A stretch of 64,000 nt of DNA from Xanthobacter tagetidis (GTDB lineage: Bacteria > Pseudomonadota > Alphaproteobacteria > Rhizobiales > Xanthobacteraceae), in the NCBI RefSeq assembly GCF_003667445.1, contig NZ_RCTF01000009.1, forward strand, positions 149,364 through 213,363, read 5' to 3'. Position 1 is the first letter of the stretch. Each line of letters begins with the position of its first letter. The position numbers and the translations under genes were made by a program. This document shows, in pieces, positions 56,531-64,000 of this stretch. The notes beneath the pieces are model-generated. The model was not told where the DNA came from. It searched no databases and was given only the letters and a program-made list of their open reading frames with translations.

Positions 56531-58042
56531 ATGAACGCCCCCACCGACTTCGAGCTGTTCGCGCGCCGCTACCAGAAGGGCGAGGCGCAGGTGGTGTCGA
56601 CCACCCTGGTGGCGGACCTTGAGACGCCCGTCTCCGCCTTCCTGAAGATCGCCGGCGACCAGCCCAACGCCTTCCTGCTGGAATCCGTCGAGGGCGGGGA
56701 GACGCGCGGGCGCTATTCCATGATCGGGCTGAAGCCCGATCTCATCTTCCGCGCCTCGGGCGACACCGCGCAGATCAACCGCACGCCCGACGCCGACACG
56801 GCCGCCTTCGTGCCGTGCCCCGGCAAGCCGCTGGAGGCGCTGCGCGCGCTGATCGCCGAGAGCGCCATCGACCTGCCGGAGGGCGCCCCGCCCATGGCGG
56901 CCGGGGTGTTCGGCTATCTCGGCTACGACATGGTGCGGCAGATGGAGACGCTGGCGCCCGCCAAGCCCGATCCCATCGGCGTGCCCGAGGCGCTGCTGAT
57001 CCGCCCGACCATCATGATCGTGTTCGACGCGGTGAAGGACGAGCTCACCGCCGTCACCCCGGTGCGCCCGGCGCCCGGCGTGAGCCCTCAGGCGGCCTAT
57101 GAGGCGGCGCTCGACCGGCTGGAGCAGGTGGTCCAGGGCCTGGAGCGCGCCATCGCCCACCCCGTGCCCGACCCGTTCCACGGTGAAGTGGCCGCCACCT
57201 CCAACACGTCGGAGGCGGAATTCTGCGCCATGGTGGAGCAGGCGAAGGACTATATCCGCGCCGGCGATATCTTCCAGGTGGTGCTCTCCCAGCGCTTCGA
57301 GAGCCCGTTCGCGCTGCCGCCGTTCGCGCTCTACCGGGCGCTGCGGCGGGTCAACCCGGCGCCGTTCCTCGTCTACCTCAACTTCGAGGGCTTCTCGGTG
57401 GTGTGCTCATCCCCCGAGATCCTGGTGCGGCTGCGCGGCGGGGTGGTCACCATCCGCCCGATCGCCGGCACCCGCCGGCGCGGCGCCACCCACGCCGAGG
57501 ACGAGGCGCTCGCCACCGAGCTTCTCGCCGACGCCAAGGAGCGCGCCGAGCACCTGATGCTGCTGGACCTCGGCCGCAACGACGTGGGCCGGGTGGCTGA
57601 GACCGGCACGGTCAAGGTCACCGACAGCTTCTTCATCGAGCGCTACAGCCAGGTGATGCACATCGTGTCCAACGTCGAGGGGCGCATGGACACCCGCCTC
57701 GACGTGATCGACGCGCTCGCCGCCGGCTTCCCGGCCGGCACCGTCTCCGGCGCGCCCAAGGTGCGCGCCATGGAGATCATCGACGAACTGGAGAAGGACA
57801 AGCGCGGCATCTATGCCGGCGCCATCGGCTATTTCGGCGCCAATGGCGAGATGGACACCTGCATCGTGCTGCGCACCGCCATCGTCAAGGACGGGCGGAT
57901 GTACGTCCAGGCCGGCGCCGGCATCGTCTATGACAGCGTGCCGGCGAGCGAGCAGCAGGAGTGCGTGAACAAGGCCAAGGCCCTGTTCCGCGCCGGCGAG
58001 GAGGCGGTCCGCTTCGCCGCCCGCGCCAAAAGGGGGCAGTGA
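56531..58042 (+). CDS. trpE: Anthranilate synthase component I
   Basis: 503 residues. Chorismate-to-anthranilate large subunit: tryptophan-site segment LLESVEGGETRGRYSMIGL, catalytic core with IRPIAGTRRRG, HLMLLDLGRNDVGRV, GTVSGAPKVRAMEII and CIVLRTAIVKDGRMYVQAGAGIV. Paired with trpG 130 nt downstream rather than fused as in some rhizobia. No obvious leader peptide/attenuator upstream because ppiD abuts. Confidence 0.96.
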   Translation: MNAPTDFELFARRYQKGEAQVVSTTLVADLETPVSAFLKIAGDQPNAFLLESVEGGETRGRYSMIGLKPDLIFRASGDTAQINRTPDADTAAFVPCPGKPLEALRALIAESAIDLPEGAPPMAAGVFGYLGYDMVRQMETLAPAKPDPIGVPEALLIRPTIMIVFDAVKDELTAVTPVRPAPGVSPQAAYEAALDRLEQVVQGLERAIAHPVPDPFHGEVAATSNTSEAEFCAMVEQAKDYIRAGDIFQVVLSQRFESPFALPPFALYRALRRVNPAPFLVYLNFEGFSVVCSSPEILVRLRGGVVTIRPIAGTRRRGATHAEDEALATELLADAKERAEHLMLLDLGRNDVGRVAETGTVKVTDSFFIERYSQVMHIVSNVEGRMDTRLDVIDALAAGFPAGTVSGAPKVRAMEIIDELEKDKRGIYAGAIGYFGANGEMDTCIVLRTAIVKDGRMYVQAGAGIVYDSVPASEQQECVNKAKALFRAGEEAVRFAARAKRGQ

Positions 58043-58171
58043 GGGATGGAGACGATGCGCCGCGAGCGATGGTGACAGCCTGCGCCGTGCTGTTGACCTT
58101 GCGCCTGCCCTGCCCTTACCTCCCCCGCTGGCTCCTTGGAAAAACGGGCCGCACGGGGCCCGGAGCATCCC

Positions 58172-58774
58172 ATGACCACCGTCACGCTGATCGATAATTA
58201 CGACAGCTTCACCTACAACCTCGTGCACTATCTCGGCGAGCTCGGTGCCAGCGTCACCGTCCACCGCAACGACAAGGTCACGGTGGAGGAAGTGCTGGCC
58301 GAGAAGCCGGACGCCATCGTCCTCTCGCCCGGCCCGTGCACCCCCAACGAGGCGGGCATCTGCCTCGATCTGATCGCCAAGGCGGGCGACAAGGTGCCGA
58401 TCTTCGGCGTGTGCCTCGGCCATCAGGCCATCGGCCAGGTGTTCGGCGGCGACGTGGTGCGCGCGCCCTCGCCCATGCACGGCAAGATGAGCGAGATCCG
58501 CCACGAGGGGAAAAGCGTGTTCCGCGGCCTCAACCGCGCCTTCCAGGCGACGCGCTACCATTCGCTGATCGTCGAGCGCGAGAGCCTGCCGCAGGACCTG
58601 GAGGTGACGGCCGAGACCGCGGACGGCCTCATCATGGGCCTCGCCCACAAGAGCCTGCCGATCCACGGCGTTCAGTTCCACCCCGAGAGCATCGCCTCGG
58701 AGAACGGGCACGCGCTGATCAAGAACTTCCTCGACCTCGCCGCCGACTTCAATGCGCGCAGGGCAAAGGACTGA
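58172..58774 (+). CDS. trpG: Anthranilate synthase component II (glutamine amidotransferase)
   Basis: 200 residues from ATG 58172 ([16 protein letters not shown]). Class I GATase: [11 protein letters not shown] (Cys nucleophile), GVQFHPESI (His/Glu). Supplies ammonia to TrpE. The 129-nt gap from trpE is non-coding. Confidence 0.96.
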   Translation: MTTVTLIDNYDSFTYNLVHYLGELGASVTVHRNDKVTVEEVLAEKPDAIVLSPGPCTPNEAGICLDLIAKAGDKVPIFGVCLGHQAIGQVFGGDVVRAPSPMHGKMSEIRHEGKSVFRGLNRAFQATRYHSLIVERESLPQDLEVTAETADGLIMGLAHKSLPIHGVQFHPESIASENGHALIKNFLDLAADFNARRAKD

Positions 58775-58784
58775 CGAATGAAAG

Positions 58785-58899
58785 CCCTCTCCCGCGTGCG
58801 GGGGAGGGTTGGGAGGGGGAACCGCGGCCCGCGCACCGGCTCCGCGACGGCGCGCCAAGCCTGCCCCCTCCCCGGCCCTCCCCCGCACGCGGGAGAGGG
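58785..58899. repeat. Long imperfect inverted repeat between trpG and trpD
   Basis: Left arm 58785-58820 starting CCCTCTCCCGCGTGCGGGGG and right arm about 58863-58899 ending CGCACGCGGGAGAGGG pair over about 35 nt with few mismatches, separated by about 40 nt. Such GC-rich intergenic palindromes are common in these genomes. It may modulate the relative expression of trpG and trpDC. Confidence 0.7.
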
Positions 58900-58943
58900 C
58901 GCAGTCCCACGCCCGGCACGAGAGACACGCTGAAGGACCCGCC

Positions 58944-59978
58944 ATGGACCAGTTCAAACCCCTCCTCGGCAAGGTGGCGACCGGCGCGAGCCTGACGCGC
59001 GAGGAGGCGTCCTACGTGTTCGACCGGATGATGTCGGGCGAGGCGACGCCGTCGCAGATCGGCGCCCTGCTCATGGGCCTGCGGGTGCGCGGCGAGACCG
59101 TGGACGAGATCACCGGCGCGGTCGCGGTGATGCGCGCCAAGATGCTGCCCGTGACGGCGCCGGAAGGCGCGGTGGACGTGGTGGGCACCGGCGGCGACGC
59201 CTCCGGCTCGTTCAACATCTCCACCTGCGCCTCCTTCATCGTCGCCGGCGCCGGCGTGCCGGTGGCCAAGCACGGCAACCGGGCCCTGTCCTCGAAGTCG
59301 GGGGCGGCGGACGTGCTCACCGCGCTCGGCGTGCGCATCGACCTCGACCCCGCCGGCATCGCCCGCTGCATCGCGGAGGCCGGCATCGGCTTCATGTTCG
59401 CGCCCTCGCACCACCCGGCGATGAAGCATGTGGGGCCCGCGCGGGTGGAGATGGGCACCCGCACCATCTTCAACCTGCTCGGCCCGCTCTCGAACCCAGC
59501 CGGCGTCAGGCGCCAGATGGTGGGCGTGTTCGCGAAATCCTGGATCGTCCCGCTCGCCGAGGTGCTCAAGGAGCTGGGCTCGGAGCGCGCCTTCGTGGTG
59601 CACGGCTCGGACGGGCTCGACGAGATCACCATCTCCGGCACCACCGACGTGGCGGCGCTGGAGGACGGGCGCATCCGCACCTTCGAGATCGCGCCCGAGG
59701 ACGTGGGCCTGGCCCGTGCCCCCGCCGAGGCGCTGAAGGGGGGCGACGCCGCGCACAATGCCGAGGCGCTGGGCGCCGTGCTCGACGGCGCCCCCGGCGC
59801 CTATCGCGACGTCGCGCTGTTCAACGCGGCCGCCGCGCTGTTCGTGGCCGGCCGCGCCAAGGATCTGAAGGAGGGTGTCGCCCTTGCCGGCGCCAGCCTC
59901 GATACCGGCGCCGCGCGCGACCGGCTCCTGAAACTGGTGGCGGTTTCCGCCGCCCTCGCCCCGGAGGGCGGCCGATGA
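58944..59978 (+). CDS. trpD: Anthranilate phosphoribosyltransferase
   Basis: 344 residues from ATG 58944 ([14 protein letters not shown]). PRPP-binding [31 protein letters not shown] and [32 protein letters not shown] in pieces. Overlaps trpC by 4 nt. Confidence 0.97.
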   Translation: MDQFKPLLGKVATGASLTREEASYVFDRMMSGEATPSQIGALLMGLRVRGETVDEITGAVAVMRAKMLPVTAPEGAVDVVGTGGDASGSFNISTCASFIVAGAGVPVAKHGNRALSSKSGAADVLTALGVRIDLDPAGIARCIAEAGIGFMFAPSHHPAMKHVGPARVEMGTRTIFNLLGPLSNPAGVRRQMVGVFAKSWIVPLAEVLKELGSERAFVVHGSDGLDEITISGTTDVAALEDGRIRTFEIAPEDVGLARAPAEALKGGDAAHNAEALGAVLDGAPGAYRDVALFNAAAALFVAGRAKDLKEGVALAGASLDTGAARDRLLKLVAVSAALAPEGGR

Positions 59979-60766
59979 GCGACATCCTCACCCGCATCGA
60001 GGCCTACAAGCGCGAGGAGATCGCCTGCGCCAAGCGCTGCCGGCCGCTCGCCGCGCTGGAAGCCGCGGTGCAGGGCGCATCCCATGTGCGCCCGTTCGCC
60101 GGCGCCATCGCCGCGACGCTGGCGGAAGGGCGCACCGCGCTGATCGCCGAGATCAAGAAGGCGAGCCCCTCCAAGGGCCTGATCCGCGCCGACTTCGACC
60201 CGCCCGCGCTCGCCCGCGCCTACCAGCTCGGCGGCGCCACCTGCCTCTCGGTGCTCACCGACACCCCCTCCTTCCAGGGCGCGCCGGACTACCTGAAGGA
60301 GGCGCGCGCCGCCACCCGCCTGCCGGCGCTGCGCAAGGACTTCATGTACGACACCTACCAGGTGGTGGAGGCGCGCGCCTGGGGGGCGGACTGCATTCTC
60401 ATCATCATGGCGGCGGTGGACGACGCGCTGGCGCTCGACCTCGCCCAGGCGGCGACCGCGCTCGGCATGGATTCGATCCTCGAAGTGCACGACGACGCGG
60501 AGCTGGATCGGGCGCTGAAGCTGCCCTCCAAGCTCGTCGGCATCAACAACCGCAATCTGCGCACCTTCGAGACCGACCTCGCCACCAGCGAGCGCCTCGC
60601 GCCGCGCGTGCCGAAGGACCGCATCGTCATCGGCGAGAGCGGCATCTTCACCCCCGCCGACGTGGCGCGCCTCGCCGCGGTCGGCATCGGCACCATCCTG
60701 GTGGGCGAGAGCCTGATGCGGCAGGAGGACGTCGCATCGGCGACGTCGTTCCTGCTGAACGCGTGA
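59975..60766 (+). CDS. trpC: Indole-3-glycerol phosphate synthase
   Basis: 263 residues, TIM barrel. [16 protein letters not shown] (catalytic Lys), [27 protein letters not shown] and [11 protein letters not shown]. Not fused to trpF. Start overlaps trpD (ATGA). Confidence 0.97.
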   Translation: MSDILTRIEAYKREEIACAKRCRPLAALEAAVQGASHVRPFAGAIAATLAEGRTALIAEIKKASPSKGLIRADFDPPALARAYQLGGATCLSVLTDTPSFQGAPDYLKEARAATRLPALRKDFMYDTYQVVEARAWGADCILIIMAAVDDALALDLAQAATALGMDSILEVHDDAELDRALKLPSKLVGINNRNLRTFETDLATSERLAPRVPKDRIVIGESGIFTPADVARLAAVGIGTILVGESLMRQEDVASATSFLLNA

Positions 60767-60872
60767 TCGCGGCCGGCTCCGCCGTCCTGTCCCTGCGGCA
60801 CGCCAGCGCCTAGACTGGGCGCGCCCTGCCGGGTTCGAACCGCAACGACCGCCTTTGACTGACGGCTGCCCC

Positions 60873-61370
60873 ATGACCGCACCCACGCATCCGACCTTGA
60901 CCCATCTCGACGCCCAGGGCGCCGCGCGCATGGTGGACGTCTCCGACAAGGCCGTGACCGACCGCGAGGCGGTGGCCGAGGGCCGCGTCGCCATGGCGCG
61001 CGAGACGCTGGAGCTGATCCTCTCCGGCAATGCCAAGAAGGGCGACGTGCTCGGCGCCGCGCGGCTCGCCGGCATCATGGCCGCCAAGCGCACCCACGAG
61101 CTGATCCCGCTCTGCCACCCTTTGATGCTCACCAAGGTGGAGGTGGAGCTTGCGCCCGAGCCCGATCTGCCGGGCCTCGCCATCACCGCCCGCGTGAAGA
61201 CCTCCGGCCAGACCGGCGTGGAGATGGAGGCGCTCACCGCCGTCTCGGTGGCGGCGCTGACGGTCTACGACATGGCCAAGGCGGTGGACCGCGCCATGCG
61301 CATCGAAGGCGTGCGGCTGGTGGAGAAATCCGGCGGGCGCAGCGGCCATTTCCGCGCCGACCCGCTCTGA
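60873..61370 (+). CDS. moaC: Cyclic pyranopterin monophosphate synthase
   Basis: 165 residues from ATG 60873; a TTG at 60855 is a weaker alternative. MoaC signature: [63 protein letters not shown] and [11 protein letters not shown]. Molybdenum cofactor step after MoaA. Just upstream of moeA (16 nt). Confidence 0.97.
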   Translation: MTAPTHPTLTHLDAQGAARMVDVSDKAVTDREAVAEGRVAMARETLELILSGNAKKGDVLGAARLAGIMAAKRTHELIPLCHPLMLTKVEVELAPEPDLPGLAITARVKTSGQTGVEMEALTAVSVAALTVYDMAKAVDRAMRIEGVRLVEKSGGRSGHFRADPL

Positions 61371-61386
61371 CCCGCGAGGACACTCC

Positions 61387-62601
61387 ATGGCACTCATGAG
61401 CGTTGCCGAGGCTCTCGCCCGCGTCGCCGGCCCGGTCCAGCCGCTGGCCGAGGAGTGGGTGCCGGTGGCCGAGGCGGCGGGCCGGGTGCTCGCCCGCGAC
61501 CTGATCGCCAACCGCTCCCAGCCGCCGGCCGACATGTCCGCCATGGACGGCTATGCGGTGCGCGCCGCCGACATCGCCGCGACCCCGGCGCAGCTCGCGG
61601 TGATCGGCGAATCCGCCGCCGGCCGGCCGTTCGCAGGCGCGGTGGGGCCGGGCGAATGCGTGCGCATCTTCACCGGCGCGGTCCTGCCGGAGGGGACGGA
61701 CACGGTGGTGATCCAGGAGAACACCACCCGCGACGGCGGCCTCATGGCCACCACGGCGCCGACCGCGGCGCTGCGCAACGTGCGCAAGGCCGGCTGCGAC
61801 TTCGCGACCGGCGCGCCTGGCCTTATGGCGGGCCACCGCATCACCGCGCGCGACATGATGCTGGCCGCCGCCATGGACCATGCCGAAATCCCGGTGGCGC
61901 GCCGCCCGCGCGTCGCGCTGGTGCAGACCGGCGACGAACTGGTGATGCCGGGCCGCGGCTCCGGCGCCGACAGCGAGATCGTCGTCTCCAACGCCTTCGG
62001 CCTTGCCGCCATCGCCCGCGCGGCGGGCGCGCAGGTGATGGACCTCGGCGTGGTGCGCGACGACCTTTCCGCCATCCGCGCCGCCATCCGCGAGGCCATG
62101 GAGGCGGGCGCCGACGTGCTCGTCTCCTCCGGCGGCGCCTCGGTGGGCGACCACGACCTGATGGCGCCGGCCCTGAAGGCGGAGCAGGTGGAACTGGAGG
62201 TGCACAAGATCGCACTGCGCCCCGGCAAGCCGCTGATGTTCGGCCGGCGCGGCGCGGTGCGGGTCCTCGGCCTGCCGGGCAATCCGGTGTCCTCGCACGT
62301 CTGCGGGCTCCTGTTCCTGGTGCCGCTGATCCGCGCCCTCCAGGGCGACACGGCGCCGGCCTATCGCACGCTGCCGGCGCGCCTCGGCTGCGACATGCCG
62401 GCCAATGACTGGCGCATGGACTTCATGCGCGCGACGCTCGAAGACGACGGCGCCGGCGGCCTCGTTGCGACCCCCCTGCCGGTGCAGGACAGCTCGCTGC
62501 TCTCCGTGCTCGCGGCGGCGGACGCCCTGCTGATCCGCGAGGCCGACGCCCCCGCCGCCGCGGCTGGGGCGCCCTGCCGGGTGATCCCGTTCGCCGATTG
62601 A
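61387..62601 (+). CDS. moeA: Molybdopterin molybdenumtransferase
   Basis: 404 residues. MoeA domains: RSQPPADMSAMDGYAVRAAD, IFTGAVLPEGTDTVVIQE, VQTGDELVMPGRG, VLVSSGGASVGDHD and GLPGNPVSSHVC. Inserts molybdate into adenylated molybdopterin. Same direction as moaC; 208 nt before lexA. Confidence 0.96.
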   Translation: MALMSVAEALARVAGPVQPLAEEWVPVAEAAGRVLARDLIANRSQPPADMSAMDGYAVRAADIAATPAQLAVIGESAAGRPFAGAVGPGECVRIFTGAVLPEGTDTVVIQENTTRDGGLMATTAPTAALRNVRKAGCDFATGAPGLMAGHRITARDMMLAAAMDHAEIPVARRPRVALVQTGDELVMPGRGSGADSEIVVSNAFGLAAIARAAGAQVMDLGVVRDDLSAIRAAIREAMEAGADVLVSSGGASVGDHDLMAPALKAEQVELEVHKIALRPGKPLMFGRRGAVRVLGLPGNPVSSHVCGLLFLVPLIRALQGDTAPAYRTLPARLGCDMPANDWRMDFMRATLEDDGAGGLVATPLPVQDSSLLSVLAAADALLIREADAPAAAAGAPCRVIPFAD

Positions 62602-62678
62602 GCGCCAGAGGCGCGCGCGTTCACCGCAGGCGCAGGCCGATGCACGCGGGCGGCTTTACGGGATCTTCACCACTTGCG

Positions 62679-62693
62679 GAACACAAAAGGAAC
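62679..62693. promoter_or_regulatory. LexA (SOS) box upstream of lexA
   Basis: GAAC-ACAAAAG-GAAC, the alphaproteobacterial GTTC-N7-GTTC direct-repeat box on the complementary strand. It lies 117 nt before the lexA start, in an AT-richer stretch, consistent with autoregulation. Confidence 0.88.
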
Positions 62694-62809
62694 AGATAAG
62701 GGTTGTTCATGATTTGTTTCTCCGCCCGGTTGCGGCGGCGGGGACGGGTCGGACGAAGGTGCATGCCTGACCGGCATGCCCCGCGGCCGGCGGTCAACGG
62801 GGGCGAGGA

Positions 62810-63520
62810 ATGCTGACGCGCAAGCAATACGACCTGCTTCGGTTCATCCATGAGCGGCTCAAGGAAACCGGCGTCCCCCCCTCGTTCGACGAGATGAAGG
62901 AGGCGCTGGACCTGCGCTCCAAATCCGGCATCCACCGCCTCATCACTGCTCTGGAGGAGCGCGGCTTCATCCGCCGGCTGCCGAATCGAGCGCGTGCGCT
63001 GGAGGTGGTGCGGCTGCCGGACAGCGTGGCGCCGGGCCTTGCGGCCGCGCGCAGCGGCCGCGGCTTCTCTCCCGCGGTGATCGAGGGCAGCCTCGGCAAG
63101 GTCCGCCCCGTGGCCGAGGACGAGGACGGCGGCGGGCAGAGCGTCGCGGTGCCGGTCATGGGCCGGATCGCCGCCGGCACGCCGATCTCCGCCATCCAGT
63201 CGCGCAGCCACAACCTCAACATCCCCCCGGAGATGCTCGGCTCGGGCGAGCACTTCGCCCTGGAGGTGCGCGGCGACAGCATGATCGAGGCCGGCATCCT
63301 GGACGGCGACACGGTGCTCATCCGCCGCTGCGAGAGCGCTGACACCGGCGACATCGTCGTGGCCCTGGTGGACGACGAGGAAGCCACCCTGAAGCGCCTG
63401 CGCAAGAAGGGCGCCTCCATCGCTCTGGAGGCGGCCAATCCCGCCTACGAAACCCGCATCTTCGGCCCCGACCGCGTCCGCATCCAGGGCCGCCTCATCG
63501 GCCTGATGCGCCGCTACTGA
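62810..63520 (+). CDS. lexA: SOS repressor LexA
   Basis: 236 residues. N-terminal wHTH ([26 protein letters not shown] region as [19 protein letters not shown]), self-cleavage Ala-Gly site in [10 protein letters not shown], catalytic Ser in [10 protein letters not shown] and Lys in EEATLKRL. Length is typical of alphaproteobacterial LexA. A LexA box is upstream. Confidence 0.97.
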   Translation: MLTRKQYDLLRFIHERLKETGVPPSFDEMKEALDLRSKSGIHRLITALEERGFIRRLPNRARALEVVRLPDSVAPGLAAARSGRGFSPAVIEGSLGKVRPVAEDEDGGGQSVAVPVMGRIAAGTPISAIQSRSHNLNIPPEMLGSGEHFALEVRGDSMIEAGILDGDTVLIRRCESADTGDIVVALVDDEEATLKRLRKKGASIALEAANPAYETRIFGPDRVRIQGRLIGLMRRY

Positions 63521-64000
63521 CGGGGCGCGGGGCTTTCTCGGGCGCTCGCGCGGGCCTTTCGCGGGCGCCGGCGCCGGATCCGCCTTGCGCGGAACGTGTT
63601 GCGCGGAACGTGTTGCGTGGAACGTGTTGCGCGCCGCCTTCTTCCGCCTTTCCCCACCATCTCCCCCGTCCCGCCGTCGCCCTCCGGCTTGACCGGAGGG
63701 CCCATTTTGCGGCCAGGCGCTGGGCAGGACGGCGGGCGTGGATGCTCCGATCAAGTCGGAGCATGACGGCGGTTTGGAGGGATGCGGTCGGGTGTGGCGG
63801 GAGACATTTTCGCAAGCCAGGCTGCCTTCGCCCCGTCCGTCTTGACCTCTTTCCCGCCATCTCCCCCGTCCCGCCGTCGCCCTCCGGCTTGTCTGTTTGA
63901 GATGTGTTGGAATGAGAGCGCCTGCGGAGCGCCCCTAACGCTCCGCAGGCGCGGGCGGGAGGCCGTTTACTCCGGCAGGCCGGGGGTCCGGCGAGGACCC
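63521..64000. other. Right-end gap rich in short repeats
   Basis: No gene seen. Contents: three tandem 14-nt units GCGCGGAACGTGTT (63587-63628, third with one change); a 33-bp direct repeat starting ATCTCCCCCGTCCCGCC at 63659-63691 and 63859-63891; a palindrome ATGCTCCGA-TCAAG-TCGGAGCAT (63742-63764); and a strong hairpin at 63918-63952. These look like dispersed intergenic repeats of the genome. Confidence 0.6.
63918..63952. terminator. Strong hairpin near the right edge
   Basis: Perfect 14-bp stem GCGCCTGCGGAGCG / CGCTCCGCAGGCGC with a 7-nt loop CCCCTAA. No T-tract on either side. It may terminate a gene beyond the window or be a repeat. Confidence 0.5.

Noticed and set aside
56400..58180. 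Trp leader peptide, attenuator or trp riboswitch
   Set aside because: trpE begins 8 nt after ppiD and the trpE-trpG gap shows no Trp-rich leader or antiterminator pair.
1..64000. CRISPR array
   Set aside because: No regularly spaced repeat/spacer pattern and no cas genes; the repeats found have other structures.

Overview
The window is high-GC chromosomal DNA from an alphaproteobacterium of the Hyphomicrobiales, most like the Xanthobacteraceae (Xanthobacter/Azorhizobium/Ancylobacter/Starkeya type). This rests on gene order (ntrBC-ntrYX-trkA-trkH-dat-hfq-hflX; UQCC chaperone-yceD-plsX-fabH-ihfA-merR-tRNA-Pro; tpiA/ppiD-trpEGDC-moaC-moeA-lexA), an NtrX without a GAFTGA loop, and a lexA box of the alphaproteobacterial GAAC-N7-GAAC form. 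The genus is inference.

Layout. 1-12 kb: nitrogen-regulation two-component systems NtrBC and NtrYX, TrkA/TrkH potassium uptake, D-amino-acid aminotransferase, Hfq and HflX. 12-21.5 kb: two small envelope proteins, then a copper-type bufferin locus (bufA-bufB-bufC-doxX, minus strand) divergent from an ECF sigma factor and its NrsF-like anti-sigma factor, followed by a LysR-YeiH pair, a GntR regulator and a flavin monooxygenase. The divergent promoter region carries two copies of one sigma motif, GTAACG-N16-CGAA, one facing each operon.

21.6-38.5 kb is an integrated genomic island of about 16.85 kb in the 3' half of tRNA-Lys(TTT). It is bounded by 45-bp identical repeats (21640-21684 and 38490-38534), with a tyrosine integrase next to the distal repeat. 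Its backbone, on the minus strand, is integrase, a 262-aa unknown, an AlpA-like regulator, a 60-aa unknown and a RepA/KaiC-type ATPase whose 3' end overlaps a cluster of GTCACC/GGTGAC repeats. The cargo is anti-phage: an unknown protein with a PD-(D/E)xK/Mrr-like motif, a Fic protein that has lost its catalytic histidine and has a shifted 5' end, a SIR2-APAZ plus short Argonaute pair (SPARSA), and a HamA-HamB pair (Hachiman). A decayed IS3-family element lies between cargo and backbone.

38.5-64 kb returns to core-type genes: a GAF-GGDEF cyclase, a PLD-family protein, an M20 hydrolase, divergent mazG/trmO, a PhnP-like hydrolase, tRNA-Pro, RlpA, a MerR regulator with a very long tail, ihfA, fabH/plsX and associated genes, bamE, tpiA, ppiD, the trp genes, moaC/moeA and lexA. 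A tandem pair of 115-bp intergenic repeats lies between merR and ihfA, with a partial relative near 40.4 kb.

The best-supported discoveries are the composite defence island and the paired sigma-factor promoters of the bufferin locus. The most plausible undescribed components are the Mrr-like protein at 22597-23901 and the degenerate Fic gene only 11 nt upstream of SPARSA.
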